Origin: DATFGK01 sp046712825
GTDB lineage: Bacteria > Actinomycetota > AC-67
DNA: 15,945 nucleotides
Direction of reading: 5' to 3'
Assembly (NCBI GenBank): GCA_046712825.1
Contig: JBKKCR010000007.1
Coordinates: 1-15,945 of the forward strand
A program made the translations under genes and the position numbers. Shown piece after piece: positions 7,467 through 12,999 of this stretch. The stretch's first letter is position 1. Each line of letters opens with the position of its first letter. Below the pieces are notes generated by a model. That model was not told where the DNA came from. It saw nothing but the letters and a program-made list of their open reading frames with translations, and did no database searches.

Positions 7467-8357
7467 CTATCTGGCTGCTCGCTCGCGGGCGTCGGACAGC
7501 CCGAGGTTGTCGAGGATCGCGGTCACCGAGCGCGATCGGTTCATCGCGAAGAAGTGGATCCCCGGCACCCCGAATTCGAGGAGTCCTTCGACCTGTTCGG
7601 TCGCGTACTCGATCCCCATACGAACGGCCGCTTCGTTGTCGTCGGCGACCGCGTCGAGCAAGACCTGGAGCCTCGAGGGGATCTTCGAGCCGCAGAATGC
7701 CGTGAACCGCGTGGTCTGCTCGGCGGAGAGGACGGGGAACACGCCGGGCACGATCGGGACCGTCACCCCGAGCGCTCTGAGCTTGTCGACGTAACGGTAG
7801 AAGTCTTCGTTGTCGTAGAAGAGCTGCGTGATGACGACATCGGCGCCCGCGTCGACTTTTTCCTTCAAGTAGCGAAGGTCGGCCCCGGGACTCTCCGCCT
7901 GAGGGTGGGTCTCGGGGAAACCCGCGACCGCGATCGAGAACCAATCGAGCGCGCGGGCTTCGCGGACGAGGTCGACGCTGTAGAGGAATCCATCGGGATG
8001 CGGCGTCCACTCGTCGACGCCGCGGGGAGGATCTCCTCGCAGCGCGATCATGTTCTCTATCCCCCGGCGCTTGAGGTCCGACAGGACCGCGCGGATCTCA
8101 TCCTTCGACTGACCCATGACCGTCAGGTGGCACATCACGTCCAGCCCGCGCTCACGGTGGATCCTCTCGACCATTTCCACGGTGGTGTCGCGAGTGCTTC
8201 CCGTGGCGCCGTACGTCACCGAACAGAATGAGGGATTCAGGGCGGAGAGAACCGTGGCTTCTTCCATCAGCTTCTTCACCCCGTCCGCAGTCTTGGGCGG
8301 GAAGAACTCGATGGAGAGCTTGAGGCCGGGCTGGGCGTAGATGTCTCGGAGCTTCAT
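7467..8357 (-). CDS. metF: 5,10-methylenetetrahydrofolate reductase
   Basis: This 296-residue FAD enzyme reduces 5,10-methylene-THF to 5-methyl-THF, the methyl donor for methionine synthesis. It matches the bacterial MetF length and TIM-barrel pattern. Recognisable motifs are EFFPPKT with catalytic-type Glu17, SVTYGATGSTR (46-56), CHLTVMG (76-82), ALRGDPP with Asp109, GFPETHPQA (147-155), TQLFYDN (177-183) and PGVFPV (204-209). All expected residues seem present, so the enzyme should be active. ATG 8357 has no good Shine-Dalgarno; a TACCCT nine bases upstream suggests a leaderless or nearly leaderless message. I see no SAM or cobalamin riboswitch in the short upstream gap. The start is unambiguous because the motif-bearing N-terminus begins there. 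Confidence 0.97.
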   Translation of the reverse strand: MKLRDIYAQPGLKLSIEFFPPKTADGVKKLMEEATVLSALNPSFCSVTYGATGSTRDTTVEMVERIHRERGLDVMCHLTVMGQSKDEIRAVLSDLKRRGIENMIALRGDPPRGVDEWTPHPDGFLYSVDLVREARALDWFSIAVAGFPETHPQAESPGADLRYLKEKVDAGADVVITQLFYDNEDFYRYVDKLRALGVTVPIVPGVFPVLSAEQTTRFTAFCGSKIPSRLQVLLDAVADDNEAAVRMGIEYATEQVEGLLEFGVPGIHFFAMNRSRSVTAILDNLGLSDARERAAR

Positions 8358-8366
8358 GGAGGACCC

Positions 8367-8372
8367 AGGGTA
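8367..8372 (-). promoter_or_regulatory. Candidate -10 box (TACCCT) upstream of metF
   Basis: TACCCT on the minus strand ends nine bases before the metF ATG and fits the TANNNT pattern. There is no good Shine-Dalgarno between it and the start, so a leader of zero to a few bases is likely. It is the weakest of the five similar boxes. Confidence 0.35.
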
Positions 8373-8427
8373 CCGTGCTGCACCCGAAAGGCGCGGCAGA
8401 TTTGCCCGGAGTCCCTGGTTATCGCGA

Positions 8428-8452
8428 AGGAGAGCTCCGGTCTAGCTCTCCT
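8428..8452 (-). terminator. Perfect 9-bp inverted repeat over the stop codon of the isomerase gene
   Basis: AGGAGAGCT and its exact reverse complement AGCTCTCCT flank a seven-base loop, giving a nine-base-pair stem. The TAG stop of the isomerase gene (8442-8444) lies across the loop and the first base of one stem arm. No U-tract follows on the minus strand, so it would be a U-less intrinsic terminator of the type proposed in actinobacteria, or an RNA-stabilising hairpin at the end of the greA-isomerase message. Transcription termination here is inferred from position. Confidence 0.5.
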
Positions 8453-8951
8453 CGATCTCCACGGACTCCAGGACCACCGGGGTCTTCGGCCGGTCGCCGG
8501 ACGACGGAACCTGGACGATCTTCTGCACGACGTCGAACCCCGCGACCACCTCGCCGAAGATCGTGTGGTTGCCGGTCAGCCACGGCGTCGGCACCTCGGT
8601 GATGAAGAATTGCGAGCCGTTGGTGTTCGGCCCTGCGTTCGCCATCGCGAGCAGCCCCGGCTTGTCGAACGACGGACCGCCCTTCGTCTCGTCCTCGAAC
8701 TTGTAGCCCGGGCCGCCGGTGCCCGTCCCAAGCGGGTCGCCGCCCTGAATCATGAAGTTCGGGATCACGCGGTGGAACACGGTCCCGGCATAGAGCGAGT
8801 CGTTGCGCTTCTCCCCGCTCCGAGGATCCGTCCACTCCTTCTTCCCGGTCGCGAGGCCGACGAAGTTCTCGACGGTCTTCGGCGCCGACTCTGGCTTCAA
8901 CTGCACCCGGATGTCTCCGAGCGAGGTCTTGAACGTCGCGAACATAGGCAC
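8442..8951 (-). CDS. Cyclophilin-type peptidyl-prolyl cis-trans isomerase
   Basis: This cytoplasmic 169-residue protein-folding catalyst accelerates proline isomerisation. Cyclophilin motifs are intact: TVFHRVIPNFMIQGGD (57-72) with catalytic Arg61, GPGYKFEDE (80-88), LAMANAGPNTNGSQFFI (101-117) and the Trp124/His129 region PWLTGNHTIFGEV. There is no signal peptide or membrane segment. The frame is open to 9038, but the extra N-terminus is low-complexity and overlaps greA. GTG 8951 has AGAGGAGG seven to eight bases upstream; the ATG two codons later (8945) is the alternative. The gene follows greA after 34 bases and is probably co-transcribed with it. A perfect inverted repeat overlaps its stop codon. 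Confidence 0.96.
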   Translation of the reverse strand: MPMFATFKTSLGDIRVQLKPESAPKTVENFVGLATGKKEWTDPRSGEKRNDSLYAGTVFHRVIPNFMIQGGDPLGTGTGGPGYKFEDETKGGPSFDKPGLLAMANAGPNTNGSQFFITEVPTPWLTGNHTIFGEVVAGFDVVQKIVQVPSSGDRPKTPVVLESVEIEES

Positions 8952-8985
8952 GTGGAGCCCTCCTCTAGGTTTCGGATCCGATGAG

Positions 8986-9498
8986 CTACGAGCCGTCCCA
9001 CGGGCGGATCGAGATGATCTCGTACGTGAAGCTCCCACCCGGCGCCTCGTACGTCACCTTGTCGCCGGGACGCTTGCCTACCAGCTCCGCGCCGAGCGGC
9101 GACTTCGGGGTGATCGTGCGCGCCCCTTTCGCGCGCTCCTCGGGCGAGGCGGCGACGAGATAGGTGTCTTCGTCGTCTGCGTCGCCGTCGGTGGGCCGCA
9201 CCGTTACGAGCACCCCGGGCTGTACCTCTTTCCCATCTTGGTGCGCCTCGGCCACCACGGCCGTCTTGATCATCCAGCCGATCTTGCGGATGCGCGCCTC
9301 CATCAAGCCCTGTTCTTCCTTGGTGGCGTGATACTCGGCGTTCTCGCTGAGGTCGCCCAGCTCGCGGGCGCGGAGCAAGCGCGCCGCGACCTCCGTGCGT
9401 CCGGTGGTCGTGAGGTGGTCGTACTCCGCTTGCAACCGCTCGAAGGCGGCCGGAGAAAGCACGGGCGGCTGCTCGTCTCTTTTCGGCACGACGGGCAA
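8986..9498 (-). CDS. greA: Transcription elongation factor GreA
   Basis: This 170-residue factor enters the RNA polymerase secondary channel and stimulates cleavage of backtracked RNA. The coiled-coil tip ARELGDLSENAEYHATKEEQ carries the two acidic residues needed for cleavage (Asp49 and Glu52, matching E. coli Asp41 and Glu44). The C-terminal domain (SPLGAELVGKRPGDKVTYEAP) is typical. The start is decided by the ribosome binding site: a GGAGGAGGGG run sits just upstream of a TTG at 9498. The in-frame ATG at 9522 lies upstream of that run and would place the Shine-Dalgarno inside the coding sequence. The gene diverges from the IscA-like gene across only 32 bases, so each promoter must lie partly within the other gene. 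Confidence 0.95.
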   Translation of the reverse strand: MPVVPKRDEQPPVLSPAAFERLQAEYDHLTTTGRTEVAARLLRARELGDLSENAEYHATKEEQGLMEARIRKIGWMIKTAVVAEAHQDGKEVQPGVLVTVRPTDGDADDEDTYLVAASPEERAKGARTITPKSPLGAELVGKRPGDKVTYEAPGGSFTYEIISIRPWDGS

Positions 9499-9512
9499 GT
9501 CTACCCCTCCTC
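9499..9512 (-). promoter_or_regulatory. Strong ribosome binding site that fixes a TTG start for greA
   Basis: On the minus strand this stretch holds GGAGGAGGGG followed by a short spacer to TTG 9498. It is the strongest Shine-Dalgarno near the gene and makes the upstream in-frame ATG at 9522 unlikely. Confidence 0.7.
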
Positions 9513-9516
9513 CGGA

Positions 9517-9522
9517 TAGCAT
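9517..9522 (+). promoter_or_regulatory. Candidate -10 box (TAGCAT) of a leaderless promoter for the IscA-like gene
   Basis: TAGCAT ends eight bases before GTG 9531 and no Shine-Dalgarno precedes that start. The same hexamer sits six bases before GTG 12336. No clear -35 is visible. Confidence 0.5.
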
Positions 9523-9530
9523 CCGCCGCC

Positions 9531-9800
9531 GTGGCCGTCGAGGTAACAGCCCGCGCCGTCGAGGTATTGAAGCGAGCGTTCGAGCTCGGGCGCATGGACC
9601 CGTCGCAGGTGGGTGTACGGATCTCGGTCGCCAAAGGCTTGCGCGGCGAGGAGGTGCGGACCGGCTTCGCGGAGCAGGCCGAGCCCGACGAGACCACCGT
9701 GGAAGCCGGCGGCATCCGCCTGTTCGTCGCAACCCGGCTCGCGGAGCGCGGTGCGGTGATCGACGTGGCCGCCGAGCACGATCAGATCACGGTTCGCTGA
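9531..9800 (+). CDS. IscA/HesB-fold protein lacking all cluster-binding cysteines
   Basis: This small (89-residue) cytoplasmic protein aligns by eye with the first two-thirds of IscA/HesB A-type carriers: the start VEVTARAVEVLKRAF, then VGVRISV (IscA GLRLGV), then an acidic DETTVEAGGIRLFV segment (IscA DIVFEDKGVKVVV) and a final ID-V strand. In true IscA a G-C-S-G motif and a C-terminal C-G-C bind iron or Fe-S clusters. Here the first is replaced by KGLRGEE, the C-terminal tail is absent and the protein has no cysteine. It therefore cannot ligate a cluster in the usual way. GTG 9531 has no Shine-Dalgarno but a TAGCAT eight bases upstream. The family link is moderately sure; the role is unknown. 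Confidence 0.72.
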   Translation: MAVEVTARAVEVLKRAFELGRMDPSQVGVRISVAKGLRGEEVRTGFAEQAEPDETTVEAGGIRLFVATRLAERGAVIDVAAEHDQITVR

Positions 9801-9975
9801 ATCCGGACATGCTGTGTTCTGACCAGGACAACTAGTACTTATGCCCCTGGACGGCGGTGTATCGAACGCGTTGAGTAATCGTTGATTCGCCGTAAGGCTT
9901 TTATTCGGGGAACCTCGTTCGCTCGCCTGGTGGTGGCGACGAGTCGGGGCAACGTCGGCCCCAGGAGGATTCATC
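9801..9975 (+). promoter_or_regulatory. 175-base intergenic region and structured leader upstream of the zinc-ribbon gene
   Basis: This gap is less GC-rich than its surroundings near 9825-9905. It contains an arm pair CCAGG/CCTGG at 9823-9827 and 9846-9850. A bulged hairpin pairs CTCG 9914-9917 with CGAG 9940-9943 and TCGCC 9923-9927 with GGCGA 9935-9939. A further GGGGC/GCCCC hairpin spans 9946-9962. The last stem abuts the AGGAGG (9963-9968) that serves the ATG at 9976, so it could influence ribosome access. TTGAGT (9871-9876) and TTGATT (9882-9887) could be -35 elements, but no convincing -10 pairs with them. I could not match it to any riboswitch class I know. Confidence 0.5.
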
Positions 9976-10572
9976 ATGGCGAAGGCTGCCAAGGTTCTTT
10001 GCGACCGTTGTGAGTCGAGGATCACCGCCGGCGTCTCGTTCTGCGACCGTTGCGGCTGCCCGACGCAGTGGGCGTCCCACCAGGAACGCGTCGGCTGGGA
10101 GCTGACCCAGTGGAAGAGCGCGGACCGGGCGAACGCTCCGGGTTCTCCCTCGAAGGGCAACGGTTCATCGCGGCGCTGGATCCCTCGGTCCTTCGGGCGC
10201 AAGGAGACCGCTCAGCCGAAGCTGACCCTGGTCCCGCCCAATTCGCAGCAGCCCGTCGAGGCCCCCGCTCCGACGCCGGCGGTAGCACCGGACCCGGCGC
10301 CGGCCGTCGTCGTGGTACCCGAGCCGACCAAACCCAAGCCCGCTCCCGTCCGTTCGACGGTGAAGCCGATCACCCGGCAGCAACCTGCCAAGACCGGCCC
10401 GCAGATCGACCGCAGGATCGAAAAGGGCCCGCGCGACGCGGAACCGCTTCGCGATACGCCGGCGACCGTGCTGGCGATGCGTCTGCTGAACGCCCGAGTA
10501 GCCGAGCTCGATGCGAAAGTTCAGCGGCTCGAGCGAGCGCTCGAGGGCGAAGACGCGATCAGCCTTCCGTAA
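9976..10572 (+). CDS. Zinc-ribbon protein with Pro/Ala linker and C-terminal helix
   Basis: This 198-residue protein starts with a zinc ribbon: Cys9 and Cys12, then Cys23 and Cys26 (plus Cys28), a CX2C-X10-CX2C pattern expected to hold one zinc ion. A basic stretch follows near 65-80. A long low-complexity linker rich in Pro, Ala and Val (about 85-127) leads to a C-terminal amphipathic helix (about 165-192), likely a short coiled coil. There is no signal peptide or membrane segment, so it is probably cytoplasmic, and an adaptor-like role is conceivable. ATG 9976 is well supported by AGGAGG seven bases upstream. It is convergent with the HAD gene, only three bases apart. I do not recognise a named family beyond the zinc ribbon. 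Confidence 0.82.
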   Translation: MAKAAKVLCDRCESRITAGVSFCDRCGCPTQWASHQERVGWELTQWKSADRANAPGSPSKGNGSSRRWIPRSFGRKETAQPKLTLVPPNSQQPVEAPAPTPAVAPDPAPAVVVVPEPTKPKPAPVRSTVKPITRQQPAKTGPQIDRRIEKGPRDAEPLRDTPATVLAMRLLNARVAELDAKVQRLERALEGEDAISLP

Positions 10573-10575
10573 CCC

Positions 10576-11214
10576 TCATCGAAGCGTGATCCCGAGGAAC
10601 CCCTCGAGCTGAGGGATCGTTTCCTCCGCCGTGCGGTGCCGGATGCCGAGCATCCCGACGGCGCTCGCTCCTTCCGCGTTGACCTCGAAGTCGTCGGCGA
10701 ACACGCACTCGGCCGGCTCGGCGGCGATCCGTTCACAAGCGAGCAGATATATCTCCGGCTGCGGCTTGCGCAGCCCGACCTCGCCCGACACCACGACGAT
10801 GTCGAACAGCTCGTCGAACATCGGACGGTCGTACCCGCCCTCGCCGTAGTTGCCGCCCCACGAGTTCGAGATCAGCCCCGTCGGAACCCCTTGGGATCGC
10901 GCGCTGCGGACTGCGCCGATCATGGCCTCGTCGGGCCCGACACGAGAGAAGAGCCGCACCTTGAGGCCGTCGGGCACGATCGACGAGCCGAGCCGCTCGT
11001 TGAATAGCGCCGCGAGGCGCGCGTCGAACTCGACCTGGTCGATCGCTCCGGTTTCGACGAGGGTGAACGGATCGTCCTTCGTGCGGGCGACGTCGCGCAT
11101 GACGTGCCACAGGGCCTTGGGATCGAGGCCTTCGTCCCGAGCGAACCCTTCGAAGGATGCCCGGACCGGCGTGGTCAGCACCCCACCGAAGTCGAGGAGC
11201 AGCGTCTTAGCCAG
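10576..11214 (-). CDS. HAD-like hydrolase (ACAD10-type HAD domain), apparent CTG start
   Basis: From a CTG at 11214 this is a 212-residue HAD-superfamily protein. Motif I is LLLDFGGVL (Asp8 the nucleophile), motif II LISNS, motif III GLRKPQPEIY with its Lys, and motif IV FADDFEVN. The usual second Asp of motif I (DxD) is Gly10, as in HAD proteins with a DFGG or DYGG motif, so phosphatase activity is uncertain. The first ATG/GTG/TTG in frame is GTG 11181, but starting there would delete motif I. No such codon exists upstream in the stretch I read. CTG 11214 has GGAGG nine bases upstream and overlaps the kinase stop by eight bases, so coupling is likely. The HAD-kinase pair mirrors the first two domains of animal ACAD10. 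Confidence 0.82.
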   Translation of the reverse strand: MAKTLLLDFGGVLTTPVRASFEGFARDEGLDPKALWHVMRDVARTKDDPFTLVETGAIDQVEFDARLAALFNERLGSSIVPDGLKVRLFSRVGPDEAMIGAVRSARSQGVPTGLISNSWGGNYGEGGYDRPMFDELFDIVVVSGEVGLRKPQPEIYLLACERIAAEPAECVFADDFEVNAEGASAVGMLGIRHRTAEETIPQLEGFLGITLR

Positions 11215-12268
11215 AGCGGATGACCTCCAGGGCGCGGGCGCCGATGGCGAGCACTCCTTCGGCGAGCAAGGCGAAGAATGGGTCGTCGGTGGTACCGCGC
11301 AGATGCCGCGCGTACGAACCCTCTAGCAGGATGCCGAGCTTCCAGATCGCAAGCGCCGTGTAGAAGCGGATGTCGGTCATCGCCCGGCCGGACCGCGACT
11401 CGTACCGGTCTACGAGCTCGGCGCGCGTCGCCCAGCCCGGCTTGCCGAATACGTCGTTGAGCGCACCATGCAGCGGGTCGGGTGGATCCGACGGCTCGCG
11501 CCAGAACGAAAGCATCCAGCCGATGTCTGCGAGGGGATCGCCGATCGTCGCCATCTCCCAGTCCAAGATCGCCACGAGCCGCGCCGGCGCGGCGGGCGCG
11601 TACATCGTGTTGTCGAGCTTGTAGTCCCCCTGCACGATCGTGGATGACTGCTCGGGGGGCTGATGTTCCTCGAGCCAGGCGGCGATCCGCTCGTAGTCGG
11701 GCAGCGGGCGCGTGAACTTCGTGGCGCCGTCGAGCTGCTTGCACCAGCGGACGAGCTGACGCTCCACGTAGCCGGTCGGCTTCCCCCAGCCGTCGAGCCC
11801 GACGGCGCGGTGGTCGACCGCGTGAAGCTCGGCGGCCGCGTCGATCAGCTCCTCGCCGATGCGTCTGCGCTCGGCGGGCGCGTCCAGCCACGCGGGGACG
11901 CGATCGCGGATCACGGTGCCGTCTACCTTCTCCATCAGGTAGAAGGGCGCGCCGATCACGGCGTCGTCCTCGCAGAACAGAACCGTTGCCGGAACGCGGA
12001 CGTCCGTCCCCTGGAGCGCCTTCAGCACCGTGTATTCGCGCTTCACGTCGTGGGCCGTCGGCAGGTAGGGAGGCCGCGGCGGGCGCCGGAGGACCCAGTC
12101 GTCGTCGCCACGACGGATGAAGAAGGTCTCGTTCGAGTGACCGGCCTGGTGTCGTTCGACCTCGAGCTCGCCGGCGCCGGGCAGCACCTCCGCGAGGTAG
12201 CGCTCGAGCGCCCCCGGGTCGACGAGAGGCTGCAACTCGCTCTCGGAAATCGCGTCGTCCCGGCTCAT
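11207..12268 (-). CDS. APH-fold phosphotransferase of the ACAD10/11 (LvaA-like) type
   Basis: This 353-residue cytoplasmic kinase has the aminoglycoside-phosphotransferase fold. Its pattern fits the acyl-CoA-dehydrogenase-associated subfamily (ACAD10/ACAD11 kinase domain, bacterial LvaA) rather than drug resistance. Members phosphorylate the 4-hydroxy group of hydroxyacyl substrates before elimination. Visible motifs are the nucleotide loop QAGHSNETFFI (41-51), VLRRPP (59-64), catalytic loop VQGDYKLDN (212-220, Asp215 and Asn220) and metal-binding ILDWEMATIGDPLADIGW (234-251, Asp236). The usual His of the HGD triad is Gln213. ATG 12268 has no clear Shine-Dalgarno; a weak TTCAAT lies nine bases upstream. 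The HAD gene overlaps its 3' end. No acyl-CoA dehydrogenase gene is in the window. Confidence 0.88.
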   Translation of the reverse strand: MSRDDAISESELQPLVDPGALERYLAEVLPGAGELEVERHQAGHSNETFFIRRGDDDWVLRRPPRPPYLPTAHDVKREYTVLKALQGTDVRVPATVLFCEDDAVIGAPFYLMEKVDGTVIRDRVPAWLDAPAERRRIGEELIDAAAELHAVDHRAVGLDGWGKPTGYVERQLVRWCKQLDGATKFTRPLPDYERIAAWLEEHQPPEQSSTIVQGDYKLDNTMYAPAAPARLVAILDWEMATIGDPLADIGWMLSFWREPSDPPDPLHGALNDVFGKPGWATRAELVDRYESRSGRAMTDIRFYTALAIWKLGILLEGSYARHLRGTTDDPFFALLAEGVLAIGARALEVIRSG

Positions 12269-12323
12269 GGGTCAGGGATTGAATCATCCGCCCCCGTGAC
12301 GGGCCAACCGCGGGCCGCTGACG

Positions 12324-12329
12324 TAGCAT
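12324..12329 (+). promoter_or_regulatory. Candidate -10 box (TAGCAT) of a leaderless promoter
   Basis: TAGCAT ends six bases before GTG 12336, with no Shine-Dalgarno in between. The hexamer is identical to the one before GTG 9531. The 67-base divergent gap shows no obvious operator. Confidence 0.5.
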
Positions 12330-12335
12330 CGTGCC

Positions 12336-12944
12336 GTGCCCTTCCCGACGCGTCTGTTGACCGAAGGCGAGGAGGTCATCCTCGACCTTCGTCCTCACTG
12401 GATCGCGCTCCTCAAGCCGGTTATGTGGACGATCGTCATCTCGGTCGTGGCCGGCATCATCTGGGTGAAGGCCGGCGGCGACGTTCAGGACGAGATCCGG
12501 ATCGCCATCGTCGCGCTCGCGCTCGTCCTGTGGATCCCGCTCGCGTTCGTCCCCGCGATCCGGTGGCGCTTCACGCTGTTCGTGCTCACGAACGAGCGCG
12601 TGATCACGCGGTCGGGCGTCATCGCGAAGCGGTCGAAGGAGATCCCGCTCGAGACGATCAACGACGTGACCTTCGGCCAGCGCATCATCGAGCGGGTGCT
12701 CGGCGCCGGCGATCTGGTCATCGAGTCGGCCGGAGAGTCGGGCCAGAACCGCTTCACCGACATCCGGCACCCCGAAGCCGTCCAGCTCGAGATCTACCGG
12801 GCGGCGGAAGCGCGCAAGGGTCTCGGGAAGCCGGGCGGTCCTTCGCTCGGGGACGAGTTGTCGAAGCTCGCGGACCTGCGCGACCGCGGCGTGCTGACGG
12901 AAGAGGAGTTCCAGGACCGGAAGCGCAAGCTCCTCAGCACCTGA
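12336..12944 (+). CDS. Two-helix membrane protein with bacterial PH domain and SHOCT tail
   Basis: This 202-residue inner-membrane protein has a short N-terminal part (LTEGEEVILDLRPHW), two membrane helices (about 26-44 and 54-73) and then a YdbT/bPH2-type PH domain (about 77-157). The PH domain has the family pattern LTNERVITRSGVIAKRSKEIPLETINDV. The C-terminal ~30 residues (LGDELSKLADLRDRGVLTEE and onward) form a SHOCT motif, a short oligomerisation segment. The arrangement is common in actinobacteria and its function is unknown; roles in membrane stress or protein assembly have been suggested for related YdbS/YdbT proteins. GTG 12336 is chosen because TAGCAT lies six bases upstream and no other start suits the domain. 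The gene is divergent from the kinase gene. Confidence 0.88.
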   Translation: MPFPTRLLTEGEEVILDLRPHWIALLKPVMWTIVISVVAGIIWVKAGGDVQDEIRIAIVALALVLWIPLAFVPAIRWRFTLFVLTNERVITRSGVIAKRSKEIPLETINDVTFGQRIIERVLGAGDLVIESAGESGQNRFTDIRHPEAVQLEIYRAAEARKGLGKPGGPSLGDELSKLADLRDRGVLTEEEFQDRKRKLLST

Positions 12945-12986
12945 TCCGCTTCCTGCATCCAGCTCTCAGGTGCATCCCCGCGCCGG

Positions 12987-12992
12987 TACACT
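12987..12992 (+). promoter_or_regulatory. Candidate -10 box (TACACT) fixing the start of the Fur-family gene
   Basis: TACACT ends seven bases before GTG 13000. An alternative in-frame GTG at 12970 would put this box inside the gene. The leaderless arrangement matches the nearby 12336 gene, so the later GTG is preferred. Confidence 0.5.
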
Positions 12993-12999
12993 TGTTCGC

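Noticed and set aside
8358..8441. A SAM or cobalamin riboswitch before metF
   Set aside because: The gap is only 84 bases, has no matching core elements and most of it is taken by the inverted repeat and the -10 candidate.
9801..9975. A c-di-GMP (GEMM) or c-di-AMP (ydaO) riboswitch in the leader
   Set aside because: Neither conserved core could be matched by eye; only generic stems were found.
10576..11181. The HAD gene as a truncated pseudogene
   Set aside because: It looks truncated only if GTG 11181 is the start. With CTG 11214 all four HAD motifs are present in one open frame.
11207..12268. Aminoglycoside resistance gene
   Set aside because: The fold is shared, but the motifs and the adjacent HAD gene fit the ACAD10/11-like kinase subfamily, not antibiotic phosphotransferases.
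11175..12770. Long minus-strand frame of 531 residues
   Set aside because: It overlaps the kinase in another frame and runs antisense through the PH-SHOCT gene. Its sequence is Arg/Asp-rich with no motif.
12970..12999. GTG 12970 as the start of the Fur-family gene
   Set aside because: It would add ten residues without family support and would place the TACACT box inside the coding region; there is no Shine-Dalgarno there.
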